This document shows positions 23,906 to 34,599 of a stretch of 64,000 nt of DNA, piece by piece. The number at the start of each line of letters is the position of its first letter. Position 1 is the stretch's first letter. A program made the position numbers and the translations under genes. The notes under the pieces are model-generated. The model was not told the DNA's origin, did no database searches, and saw nothing but the letters and a program-made list of their open reading frames with translations. This stretch comes from Berberis thunbergii (lineage: Eukaryota; Streptophyta; Magnoliopsida; Ranunculales; Berberidaceae): contig QNQO01000545.1 of the NCBI GenBank assembly GCA_003290165.1, forward strand, positions 372,001 through 436,000, written 5' to 3'.

Positions 23906-24143
23906 TTTGGTTTTTTTTTTTTTTGTCAAACACGAAGATGTTTATTAATGAAAGAAAAGGAAACAAAAAATAAAGAGAAACATTCCTATATCAAGGAATG
24001 CCAAGACACCATGACAGTGTCAAAACCCAAATTCCTAAACAAATTATAAGCCGAACTCATCCTCCACAGCAATTCTCTAATCTCGATAAAGATAGAGTGC
24101 TCCGATCTGCTGAGTCCTTCAAATACCCTTTTATTCATTTCTT
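23906..24143 (-). mobile_element. 5'-truncated retro-insert with 17-bp target duplications
   Basis: The 238-bp insert ends in a poly(A) on the minus strand (T run near 23911-23925). It is flanked by an exact 17-bp duplication TCCTAAAGTCATGTATC at 23889-23905 and 24144-24160. The minus strand has an AATAAA-like signal region (CATTAATAAACATC) before the tail. The body has no coding domain I recognise. The structure is that of a LINE-mediated, 5'-truncated insertion. Confidence 0.88.
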
Positions 24144-24160
24144 TCCTAAAGTCATGTATC

Positions 24161-24825
24161 GCTACAACTTAGAAAAAATTAAATTAAGTTTAAAATTTTA
24201 ACCACGATCTTGAATGTTAATGATTAAGAAAGTGATGGTGTATGTACCCTTCTTCCACGCATCTCAATTTACAAATTGTGATGCCTTGAGAGTGAGTAAG
24301 ATAATCATCCTATTGTATATGCAACCTTGTAACTAGAAACACACCAAAGGTTAATAGTCATCAATTGAATAATAACGTTAGGTTATCATTTGACTAGTTG
24401 AAGATTTGTGGGTGATTAGTTATAGGACAATGATTAGTCGTTGACTAGACCATGGACTAGTCATTAATTTGACCAACTAGTTGATGATAGATGGATGATG
24501 ACGCTACTTATGGGTTTATCCAAATTCACAATGTGTACTGTAGAGTTTTACCATCAGTGGGGAGTTCGATTATGGATAATCCTTCGTGAACAAGGTGTCC
24601 TAAGTTAATAGTTGGGCATTGTCACGTAAACTAGGACGGTTACATGTCAAAGACTAACTCAAATCATCACAACACTGAGAGATGTGGGTCATCTAGAATC
24701 CAAGGTAACCAATCTTTTTTATTTCTACTTGCACACGTTTGGTGCTCTGAATGACTTGAGTGTTTAAAGTTTTTATTTGTGAATCATGCAAAAAAAAAAA
24801 ATGGTGAAGTCTGTAAAACCAATAT
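24161..24825. other. Intergenic DNA
   Basis: No gene. The part at 24555-24640 (GGATAATCCTTCGTGAACAA, GTTGGGCATTGTCACGTAA) resembles 14670-14740, so a dispersed repeat is present. Confidence 0.5.
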
Positions 24826-24833
24826 ATGTTAAG

Positions 24834-25141
24834 CAGCGTTCTAAAATTTGGTTTAGGCGGCTGCTTAGGTGGGCTGGGCAGATTTTTAAAAAATTTTAAT
24901 TTATTTTCAGCTCCAAAAAAAAAAAATTTAAGACTATTTTTCTATATATTTTGTATATGTATCTTGACATTGAATTGAATTGAAAGTAATTTATATGCTA
25001 TTATGTTTAACTTTTATAAATTATAAATAATAAAAATAAATAAATAACCGCCTAGGACCCCACCGAGGTTTCACCTAGGCCTCTGGGCTCTAGTCACCTG
25101 CTCACCACCCGCCTACCGCCTAGCATTTTTTTAGAACATTG
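24834..25141. mobile_element. hAT-like MITE
   Basis: 308 bp. Ends read CAGCGTTCTAAAA and, from the other side, CAATGTTCTAAAA. Near-identical 8-bp duplications flank it: ATGTTAAG at 24826-24833 and ATGTTGAG at 25142-25149 (one mismatch). Subterminal words around GGCGGCTGCTTAGG and CCGCCTACCGCCTAGC are inverted. No coding capacity. Confidence 0.75.
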
Positions 25142-25149
25142 ATGTTGAG

Positions 25150-26170
25150 TGGAGCGATATTGTAAGTATGACTAAATTATAAAGTCGTGTATATTGGATT
25201 GTGAGTGATTGATTAAATTAAATCATTTAAGTGCGATTAAGAAGACTCAACTGTATAGGCATCTGTACAAGAAGATCAAACCAGAAATGAGCCAATCAAG
25301 TCAAACTCAAAGCCAACCAAGGACGAAGTAAACTAAGAGACCAAAGTCAATGACATGAAGATTGGTAAAACATTGTCAAACTTCAAGAAGACAAGTTCAA
25401 GATGATTGAAAAAGTCCACAAAGTGGACCAAGATATGAAGCAAATGAAAACAAGCCAAAATAGCTTATGGATGATTAAAATTCAAATGAAGAGCCAAAAG
25501 CTATTTGGAGAATCAAATTCAAATTCAAATTTGAGATATTCTATTGTGAGAATAGATATTCCCTTATGAGGCATGCCCGAGTGTTTAAAGGATATGTTCA
25601 TGTCAAGTTACAAAGATATGTGCCAAAGTACTTGGCACAGGTGACTAAATATAATCTTTAAAAAAAAAATACGAGCATAGCAACGTTGACTTCACCCCTG
25701 AGGTGTCATATCTATAAAGAGCCATTTTGATAGTCATTTGTTAGAAGCAATAGATGACATAGTCTACTTCACCTCTCAAGATTTGTCTATAAATAGCTGA
25801 ATCCTCATTTGCCCTTCACAACTTTGGGAGCTCAGGATAAACTTGTGAAAGCTAGTCAAGAACAAATTTGAGCGCAAAAAAGCAAGTTTTCTCTCAATTG
25901 TTTAAGAGCCATTTCTCCATATCATCTTTAAGTGAGCATCAAGAGAAAGAGAAATATCTACTTAATTGTGAGCTTAACCTAGATCAAACAATTTCTTTGT
26001 TTGAGATCTAAAAGCCCTAGAAAAAACCTTCTCATTCTCACCTGAAACCTTCATATTGTACGGGTGAAAGATCTCAATTCTAGGATCTTTAAGAAGTGGA
26101 GATTTCGAGTTCAAATATTTATTTAATCCATATATTTGAGAGATATTGTTAGAGAAGCCTTCGAGTTTTA
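25150..26170 (+). repeat. LTR- or leader-like sequence interrupted by the CACTA element
   Basis: This stretch has a promoter-like CTATAAATAGCTG at about 25789 and no coding sequence. It appears to continue at 34880 after the CACTA element, with GTGTGGACTTAAATCCTTGAGG. The style resembles the LTR and leader of a large retrotransposon, but no LTR pair or primer site was found in the window. Confidence 0.4.
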
Positions 26171-26290
26171 CACTACAACACAAATGCCCAATAATAGCAT
26201 TTGTTAATAGCGTTTTTACTAAATACGCTATCAAAGATGAAATTTTTGGCGTAAACAAAAATGAAAACGCTACAAAAAAATGGCGGGATT
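26171..26290 (+). repeat. Left terminal and subterminal region of the CACTA element
   Basis: CACTACAA terminus followed by AATAGCG, ACGCTATC and AACGCTAC words. These are the counterparts of the right-end array at 34600-34860. Confidence 0.8.
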
Positions 26291-26299
26291 TTTGGCGCT

Positions 26300-26510
26300 C
26301 GATGTCCACCCTCCCTCATCTCGCCATCTCCCTCCCTGCTCTCTCCATATCTCCATCTCCCTCCCTCACTTCTCCCTCCATCTCGCCATCTCCCTCACTG
26401 CTCCCTCTATCTCTCAATCGCCCTCACTGCTCTCTCCATATCTTTATCTTCATCTCCCTCATTGCTCCCTCCATCTCTCCGTCGCCCTCCCTCTTTCGAT
26501 TCACCTCTAT
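26300..26510 (+). repeat. CT-rich repeat upstream of the WNK start codon
   Basis: Irregular repeats of CATCTCCCTCCCT and CTGCTCCCTCCATCTC. It lies between the CACTA terminus and ATG 26521, where a 5' untranslated region would be. Overlapping frames are repeat artefacts. Confidence 0.75.
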
Positions 26511-26520
26511 TTAGAGAGAA

Positions 26521-27083
26521 ATGGTTGGGATGAGACCATATGAACCAGATGAGGGTGAGTCTGAGTTTGTTGAAGTTGATCCAACTGGAAGATATGGAAG
26601 GGTACTTAAAAATCTCTACTTTGTTGCTTGTTTGGGTTCTTCTTTATGTTCTTCATTTCTGATATTTGGTTCTAATTTTGTTGGTTTTTCAGTACAATGA
26701 GATCCTTGGGAAAGGAGCTTCAAAGACAGTGTAAGAAACTTAAAACCCTATTTGTTATTTTTTCATCCCTTTTTGAGATTTTGAAGAAATTTCAGTTTTT
26801 TATGAGAACTTTTGCAGTTTTATGAGATGGGTATATGTTGATTTAGTTCTATGTTGGTGGGTTTTCTTCCTTTTTGGTTTTGGGTGTTGCAGTTACAGAG
26901 CTTTTGATAAGTTCGAAGGGATTGAAGTGGCTTGGAACCAAGTCAAGCTGTATGATTTCCTTCAGAGCCCTGAGGATCTTGAGAGGCTTTACTGTGAAAT
27001 CCATCTTCTCAAGACCTTGAAGCACAAAACATCATGAAATTTTACACCTCTAGGGTTGATACGGCCAATAGGAACATCTATTG
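26521..27083 (+). pseudogene. WNK kinase N-terminal fragment, frameshifted
   Basis: Three exons match the start of plant WNK (with-no-lysine) kinases: 26521-26601 (PDEGESEFVEVDPTGRYGR), 26693-26730 (YNEILGKGASKTV) and from 26893 ([37 protein letters not shown]). Introns have GT-AG borders. The Gly-rich loop and the Asn/Gln in place of the usual lysine (VAWNQV) fit the family. In the run of A at 27026-27029 one base is missing, giving a stop at 27035-27037. Homology continues out of frame through DTANRNI and ends near 27080. From there the exon continues as Raf-type kinase sequence. The remaining kinase lobes of WNK are absent. Confidence 0.92.
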
Positions 27084-30000
27084 CAAATTGGGCAAGGTGA
27101 TAATCTCTTCCATAATCGGTTTGCAATAATAATAGATTTTCTGCTTTGTTAATTGTCACAGACTATTTTTGCACAAGAAAATTTACACAATAATAATAGA
27201 TTTTGAACTTGGTAGAATGCAATTTTTGCAAGAAAATTTACATGATAATTTCTCAACATGTTATATCTAATCTAGAATCAATAAATGTAGTAGTTTTCTG
27301 TACTTCCCATTCTTTGTTTTCCTGATCTTTGATCCACAATTTGGTTTGTGGCATTGCTTTTATATGTTAAAAGATTCTTGTGGGACGCTACATCTGAATA
27401 TTTTGACTATCTTCGCAGGTTCTTGTGGAACTGTGTGGAATGGCTCGGTATGTTATTTTATTTTTATTTTTTTCATAATTTGATGTCTCGGGGAATCATA
27501 CTGAACTGGTGGTAGTTGTTCTTGGTGTTAATGATTTCTACTTCTTTTAGGATGTCGCAATCAAGGTATTCTCCAAGCAAGAATTCACAGATGATGTTCT
27601 ACATTCTTTCACGAAAGAGGTCTGCATTTTAGTCATGATTAGTTTTGCCATTCAGAAAATTTCCTTGTTCATATCTTCAAGCATGTTCTATTAATGTAAT
27701 TGTTTGATGAATTAATAACACAAGCTTACAATGAGGATTGAATAATTTTCCAAGATAGTGTGTAATTGATGGTTTGAATGATAGAACGGGCATAAGGATT
27801 TGTTAGGGAGAAATATGGCGATCAAATAGCCACTTGTCAGGATCATGCCTTCTAATGTCAACTTTTGTTTTCATTACTTTCCCTTTAGTCTACATTTCAA
27901 GGTTACCAGGAATTATTCATATTGTGATTTCCCATATTGTACATTATACACTGAATATAGAATTGAATTTGGGGGAAGATTTACATGGGCAATCTGTTAA
28001 TCTCATGCCAACAACTATACAAGGTCATGTCCTAATAACTCAAATGCTATATGTATGCATGGTGACCTTGTTCAGGATAAAATCATTTATTAAAAAGATG
28101 ATTTTGCAGTATTCAACAATACATAAATAAAGTGAAAACCCATAAATATGGATTCTTATAAGGTTCTGTTCTCGTCTTTGGATTATGATTTTCACCCACG
28201 AAAATAACCTGTGTTGAAAACTTGTATATGTATCCATTGTGCTCTGTATTTTGTGGTGTTTAAGGCCATCAGAAAATATTTTTTCTGAATAGTTTGTAAT
28301 TAATTGCTCTCTCGTACATGAAATGGAAGTGGGGTTTGAATGTAAATTTTATATTCATGAAGGTATCACTTATGAAGAGGCTTAGACATCCTAATGTACT
28401 ACTCTTTATGGGGGCAGCAACCTCATCTCAACGTCTCGGCATTGTTACAGAATTCCTTCCACGGTTGGTTCTCCGCTTCTTTTGAAAAACATTGAAATAG
28501 GGAGCAGTTGAAGTTTTTCCTCTGTTTCCCTTATATTACATTGTCTTCTGTTCTTAAATGCCTTACTATTTATTTATTTGGACGTAATAGGTTTACACTT
28601 GTTTTGAGTGCAGTGGGAGTTTGTTTCAGTTGCTCCACAGGAAAACAACAAGACTAGACTGGAGGCGGCGTACTCATATAGCTCTGGATATTGTGAGTAT
28701 TAGTTTTCTATGAAGGTGACAGCCATTGATTGTCTGATATCTGATATTTCTATCTTCTTATTCTTTTGAGCCGGTTATGTATTTCTAACCCAAAGAGTTT
28801 ACTCCAGACTGATCAATTTTCTAACTGACATCTACTAGGCAAGAGGAATGAACTATCTTCATCACTGCAACCCACCTGTTGTCCATCGTGATATGAAGTC
28901 GTCAAATGTACTAGTTGATAGAAATTGGACAGTGAAGGTATGTTTTAATTTATCTATGAACAATGTCCATAATGGCCTTTTCTGCCATTTTCTACTTAAC
29001 CATGATCAAACGCATGCGTCCATGGTCCATGTCTAACATGGGTGTGCAGCATTGGACATATCGCACATTCACCTAATGAGTTTGATTCAGACCCCATTTA
29101 AGTGTGTCCTGCATGGGAGTCGCTCAAGGTGTTGGACATAATAAAATTATCGGAGTGCATTTGACTAATTTTATGCCTAAATATTTATTTAAAAAATGAA
29201 GAACATGTCTTCTTTCTTTTTCGTTTCATCAGGTTGGTGACTTTGGTCTTTCACGTCTCAAACATGAAACATACCTGACATCAAAGACGGGGAAAGGAAC
29301 GGTATATTACATACAACTTCGTTTCAGCTACACAGTTCTCTTTGGATTGCATCTTTGCCGTAATATGATCATAGTCTGGATCTTTCTGTTGTAATCTATG
29401 CAACAACCTAGTGTTTATTTAACCTCCTCTTATTGTTTTTATAGCCACAATGGATGGCTCCAGAGGTGCTTCGTAATGAGAGCTCAGATGAGAAGTAAGT
29501 TGAAATTTTAAGGTTTTAGAAATATCTATCTTTGATTTTGCAATTATACGACTCAACAAATGTTCTTGTTCTGTTTGTTTGATGACCTGGAAACCTTTAG
29601 GTCTGATGTGTACAGCTATGGTGTAATACTATGGGAGCTAGTCACGGAGAAGATCCCTTGGGATAGCCTCAACCATATGCAGGTATTGTATCGAGTCACA
29701 CACTAACCTACTATCACTTCACTATGATTCGGTTGAATTAACTGAATAAAAACACCCTTTGCAATTTATTCCAAATAGGAAGGCAATATTTTCTTGAATC
29801 GAGTGAACATCTCGCTTGGGTTCAAATACTTTCTATGGAGAGACTAAAGTCCATGTGCTTTGGCTGTCTTTTTTGCCTTCTTTATGAGCTGTAATATGGC
29901 AAATTAACAATTTCTAGATCTATGGTCTCAGTTATTTGCCCTTAAACAGTATTGTGAACATGCATGATAATATTTCATGCAGCACTTTAGTTTCTTCACC

Positions 30001-30402
30001 AGTTTAATCTTTTCTGCATAGGCAGAGTTGTGAGATCTAAGGTTTTGTATAAAATTATTTTGTGGCATAATCTGCAGGTTATTGGAGCTGTGGCGTTCAT
30101 GAATCAACGGCTTGAGATTCCACAAGACTTGGACCCACAGTGGGCATCCATAATCGAGAGCTGTTGGCAGAGGTGCTTAAATTCTTGCATTTTTTTTATG
30201 CACCATCCAGTGTTGTTATAGTAATCTTCATGAATTTTCAATCAAACTTTGATCTTTTGAATTGTTGCTCATTACTAACTCATTTGTGTTCTTATTTTGT
30301 TACGCCATTTGACAAAACAGCGATCCGCAGTGCAGACCAACATCTCAAGAACTGCTAGAAAGATTTAAAGAGTTAAATAGGCAGTGTTCAGTTCAATTCT
30401 AG
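27084..30402 (+). CDS. PAS/Raf-type (MAPKKK-like) kinase domain, captured gene fragment with intact exons
   Basis: Exons: 27084-27096 (joined to WNK), 27419-27447, 27551-27619, 28363-28463, 28614-28692, 28839-28937, 29233-29301, 29445-29494, 29601-29682, 30078-30172, 30321-30402. All introns are GT-AG, and from 27419 on every phase agrees through to a TAG stop, about 250 codons. Motifs: IGQG+SCGTV loop, VAIK lysine, TKE helix glutamate, HRDMKSSN catalytic loop, DFGLSRL, GTPQWMAPE, and C-terminal [12 protein letters not shown]. They match plant PAS-domain Raf-like Ser/Thr kinases. The PAS part is absent. Four residues expected after SCGTV in the glycine loop are missing (WNGSDVAIK follows directly). 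No start codon of its own is evident, and the WNK reading frame does not enter this one. It could be transcribed, but an active kinase seems unlikely. Confidence 0.85.
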
Positions 30403-32060
30403 TCTACCCGCTCGCATCAAGGGGATGCCACACTAATGGTGCCATAGATTAATTTGAATGACGGACTAGAAAAATATTTGCACCTTTTGGTTGATCCTCA
30501 TTCAATCTCCAAATGGGAGGATGTAATCGGAGTTTTGCATGCTTAAGCGACCTTCGCCAGTGCTATGTCCATTGGGGCTTGGATTATCCAGAATTTATGG
30601 CAAAATTTTCATCCTAGTGCCAGGACGCTTGCTGTCAAACGCTTGGATTGTCCGGAAAAAGTTTAACATTGGGGTAAGCATGATAACACGTTCATTGATT
30701 TTCAAGTTAGATACCTTATATTGCACTTTGAATCAATCCAATATATTTACAAGTTCTTTCTCGTTCTCTTTTATTTTTGTTCAACTTTATTTTTTCTTTT
30801 TCTAAATACAAGTAGTTTCATTTACCACTAACTGCTAGGATAATAGGTAAGCGTGAAGTCTAAAAGCTATATCACTACTCCTATGCCTAGTTTAGCCTTT
30901 TGTCTAATTGTAACCTGGTTGAAGCACAAAGTTCTACTTTTGTACTCTATAAGGGGCTGATAGTCAGTTTTTGGTTATGTTTTTACTTCGTTTTGGCAAG
31001 AGCTTTAGATCTATGCTTTAGGTCCGTTACTTTCCTACACTTCTTTTGCTTATGTCTTCTTCCTTAATTTCTGGGGAATGGGGGTGGGATAAGACCCTTT
31101 CACTTCTTCAGAAACAAAACTGCGAAGATCTTGTATAGTCCATGTCTTTTAAAATCATATCCTTTGTACTCCATGCTTGAACAACTGGCATCTTGAGCTT
31201 TCAGGGGTGCAAAACAAAAACCATGTGCTTTTAAGCTTCAAATTTAGCCTCTTATTGATGATGGTATCCTCATTGTCATTAGATCAGATTCTTTCATTTT
31301 TTTTCAAACCAGGAAGGGTATTAGTTCTAAATTGGAAGGCCGTTGATGGCTTTCATATTTCAGTTTGATCCTTGGTTATGGATTCATACAATCTTTGCAT
31401 GTCTGTATATGACTGATATCCTTGAATCAGTTGCATATGAAATTGTCATGCCCAGAATAATAATGAGACTGTCTGTTATACGTGCTAATGATTGCATGGA
31501 ATACATGGCATTGCAAAAACTGCTTCGATTGGGCAACATCAATGAATCGCCTCCATGAATCTCTCACATGTTACCATAATGTTAATCTCAAATGAACCCA
31601 CATTTTTGTTGTCTAGTGACGGTATGCGACCGGGATGATGCGGGGAATTGCAGTTGCGACACATCTAAACAGGGGCAGAATTCTGGCAGAGCACTCTGTT
31701 GCAAAACAGAGCTGCTCTGTTCTGCGCTGTGTTGCTGTTGCGGATGCTGCTGCTGAGTCGCTGATGCCGCTGCTGCGCTGTTGCTGCTGCTGCAGCTGTG
31801 CTGAGGTGCTGCTGTTGTTGTTGCTGCTGCTGCTACGCATTGCTGCTGTTGTTTGCTGCTACGCTGAATTGCTGCTGCTGCTGCGCTGATCTGTCGCACC
31901 GTTGGTTGGAACATTTGCACTTTGAGCTGGTACTTGTATTCAAGTAATCAAAACAGTTCTTGTTTAAATTTTACAACCACTATGCCACTTGTAAGTAGTG
32001 CAAAATCTCGAATAGTGCATGTAGAATGTGGTTTTATTTCTGTCTTGTTTGGTTTTTACA
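30403..32060 (+). other. Non-coding interior of the CACTA element
   Basis: It follows the kinase stop and may begin with its old 3' untranslated region. A CTG/GCT-rich low-complexity run lies at about 31720-31890. No domain is recognised in any frame. Confidence 0.5.
31720..31893. repeat. CTG/GCT trinucleotide-rich tract
   Basis: Impure GCT and GTT triplets over about 170 bp. Overlapping frames on both strands are Gln-, Ala-, Cys- or Leu-rich and typical of repeat translation. Confidence 0.85.
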
Positions 32061-32061
32061 G

Positions 32062-32130
32062 GAGTTTAAGGAACTGCAGCTTGCAAGGTCTAGTTCCTGA
32101 CCTAAGCACCATACCAAAGCTTGGTTATTT
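32062..32130 (+). pseudogene. Captured LRR exon of a receptor-like kinase
   Basis: A 69-bp exon between TTTTTACAG and GTAAGTTC encodes SLRNCSLQGLVPDLSTIPKL. This is one leucine-rich repeat unit as found in plant LRR receptor-like kinases, whose LRRs are often encoded one per exon. No neighbouring LRR or kinase exons follow, so only a fragment is present. Confidence 0.75.
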
Positions 32131-32544
32131 GTAAGTTCATTATAAATCAAGAGAAATCGGTGAGCAAGCACTGTAAGTTGGCTTTGTTTTGCAAATGGAT
32201 AGGTAGACAATTTGATTTAGCTTGTTCATGCATCGTCAAATGGTTTTGTTTGGCCCCTACCCTGGCAGGTACTACCATTTGATACCAATTACCTATCTGC
32301 TTCAATTCTTCAGCCATGATAGTTTTTATTGTATGAAACACATGTGACCTTTAAAAACAAATCATCAAGTTTTGTGATAAATAAGAACATCAATGGTATA
32401 TAATGTTGTTTCACCTTCATATATCATAAAATTTATCATAGTTTTTCCTGTTAGAGCTATTCTAGTCTTGTAAAACCTTGTAGGATCAAGCTCCTTAGCA
32501 TCTACCCACTGATTTATTTTTAATTTTATGGGGACAGGTATGTT

Positions 32545-32622
32545 CAAGTTTGTCAGTAAATGCATTGATAAGAAGGGCTTTTCAGGAACAAAACGTTATT
32601 TTGGTGATCTAGGAAAAACTGT
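32545..32622 (+). pseudogene. Unidentified captured exon 1
   Basis: 78 bp between a GGGGACAG acceptor and a GTAAGTTT donor, with one clear open frame (MFKFVSKCIDKKGFSGTK and on). I do not recognise the family. Position and splice borders suggest it joins the exon beginning at 32742. Confidence 0.45.
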
Positions 32623-32741
32623 AAGTTTCTTACTTGGAAATGAAGAATTACAATTCGTTTTTTTGTTTTCTTTTGTTTTTGATCATGTAATTCGTTGTTG
32701 AATAAATGTCATAGGATTTAAATTTGTATTTCATTTTTCAG

Positions 32742-32943
32742 ATAAAGGCAGCTGGATCAAATGTAATCTTTGCTGCTATTACCGAAATATCAGATAGTGT
32801 TCTGAAAGGAGCAGAAGCAAATGGTTTTAATGGCATGGTACTGTCTACTCTTGACACAAAAACCACCTGCTTAATCCGTGCATATATGGAATATAAGCAT
32901 ACCCTTAACATTGTCTGTCCACATGGTATATTGTTAGGTGACT
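32742..32943 (+). pseudogene. Unidentified captured exon 2
   Basis: Starts after TTTTTCAG and is open in one frame (IKAAGSNVIFAAITEISDSV, then GAEANGFNGMV) to a stop at 32941-32943. A possible donor (GGTACTG) lies at about 32837. Phase agrees with the previous exon. The family is not recognised. A further short piece after TTTGCAG at 33004 (DVEGAVKKRG) may belong to it. Confidence 0.4.
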
Positions 32944-33870
32944 GAAAGTATGTGTTAGTTTTAGGCCAGAACATAAATTTTTTTTAAATTTTGATCATTT
33001 GCAGAGATGTTGAAGGAGCTGTCAAGAAGAGGGGTTGCTTGCTGCTGCTGTCGTTGCTATCATTGCTTGCTGCTGAGTGTAAGATAACGCTTTTAAATGC
33101 CGTTTGATTTTTATCAAATGCATACATTTCTGATATCAGACAGCAAATGAATGAAGCATGCCTACTCTCACTGGCAGTCTTGGTTATCTTGTGTTTTTCT
33201 TTCATAATCTTTTAGTTGTTAAGTTTATATCTCAAGTGTCAAAGCATTATTCATCCCTGGAGAAGGAAACTATAGTTATGTAATGCACTTACTAGGTGTT
33301 GTTGCCAGTGATTTCACTCTTGATCAAATCTGTAGGCCGTGTACATGTCTGCTAGTGCTTAGCAGTTAGCACTAAATGAAAAACATTAGACAGTATCTAC
33401 TAACTTAAAGAGGCATTATCTTACTCAAATTGTTTGTACTTTTGTCTGGCACCTTTTTTCTTTGGAAAAGAAAATCCATCTTTAGGTCATTTGCTAACTT
33501 TTTAGTTGAGGTAAACGTAGTAATCAATGTTTGGGACTTCTAGTGTTCACTGTTATGTTGCCTCACTATAATGACAAATCAACTTGTGCTATTTGCAACC
33601 ATTGTTGTTGCTTCCTTTATAAGTGTTGCAATTTTTTGAGAAATCTGTGGTATCCATTGTCCTTGTTCTATTGTTTTGGCATAACATTGTTATTACTTCC
33701 TTTTCAAGTATTGCAACTTTTAAGAAATCTCATGGATCTGTGCCTTGATTCATAAACATACCATACCATCAGCTAGGAGAAGCACCCAGCTCTTCCAAGT
33801 GTCAATATTGAATGAATGTCATCATTCAGTGGCTTCATTGGTCAGTTTTTGATGATCTTTTACCCTGTAG

Positions 33871-34231
33871 GCTGCATGCAAGAATGCTCCCGAGAGTGGT
33901 GAAGCTAAAAGAGCAGTTGATTTAGTGTATGATACAGCTTTGATCTCCAGTGGATACTCAGTAAGGACTCCCTCTGAAACTTGTTTCTGAACCAAACCTG
34001 TTTGATAATTACTTAACTCTATCTTGATAATATTTGCAGCCTGATAGTCCAGCTGATTTGGGTAACAAGATATATGAAATGATGGCAATTGCCCTTGGCG
34101 GGAGATGGGGAAGATCAGAAGAGTCTGATGCCACTGAAGAATCTGAAGCTGCTTCAACTGCCGAAGCCTCTGAAACAGAAGTCGTTGAGCCTTCAGAAGT
34201 GAGGGCAGAAAATGATCCTTGGAGTGATTGA
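33871..34231 (+). pseudogene. Captured last two exons of a plastid-type HSP90
   Basis: Exon 33871-33960 (ACKNAPESGEAKRAVDLVYD and TALISSGYS) and exon 34040-34231 (SPADLGNKIYEMMAIALGGR, an acidic Glu/Ser/Ala stretch, then EVRAENDPWSD and a stop). They are separated by a GT-AG intron with phase kept. The words and the acidic tail ending in DPWSD match the C-terminus of chloroplast HSP90 chaperones. The whole ATPase and middle domains are missing, so no chaperone can be made. Both exons are free of stops. Confidence 0.85.
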
Positions 34232-34599
34232 TAATTTTGATAGGTCCAAGTGTCATAAACAAAATTTTGAACTCCCAGACCTTAGAAGCAAAAAAGCCAT
34301 TTTGTTAGAGAAGCGGGTGGTGTTATTGTCATGATTCTCATTGATCCAATGGGCAAAACCATCGCTTAATTTTCAGTTTGTTATCCCAAGTACCATAATT
34401 GTAATACATTATTTTTATTATTTGATAGATTTTGTGACTCGATGTAATACCGTTTATTAATTAATTACATTATTTTGCCTCCATTCATGGAAATGTTTAA
34501 CTTTGGCACATTTAAATTTTTATTTTCTAGACATAAAACTTATGAGATGTGTAATAAAAAGTCATTTGATAGTAAAAAAAAAAAAAAAAAAAAAAAATT

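Noticed and set aside
26146..26543. Three overlapping Pro/Ser/Leu-rich frames
   Set aside because: Produced by the CT-rich repeat upstream of the WNK fragment; one also crosses the transposon boundary.
27084..30402. Ordinary host kinase gene rather than transposon cargo
   Set aside because: It lacks its PAS part and first exons, is fused to a WNK exon, and lies within CACTA ends with a target duplication.
31588..31920. Gln/Ala-rich frame on the minus strand
   Set aside because: Translation of a CTG/GCT tract; no conserved non-repeat part.
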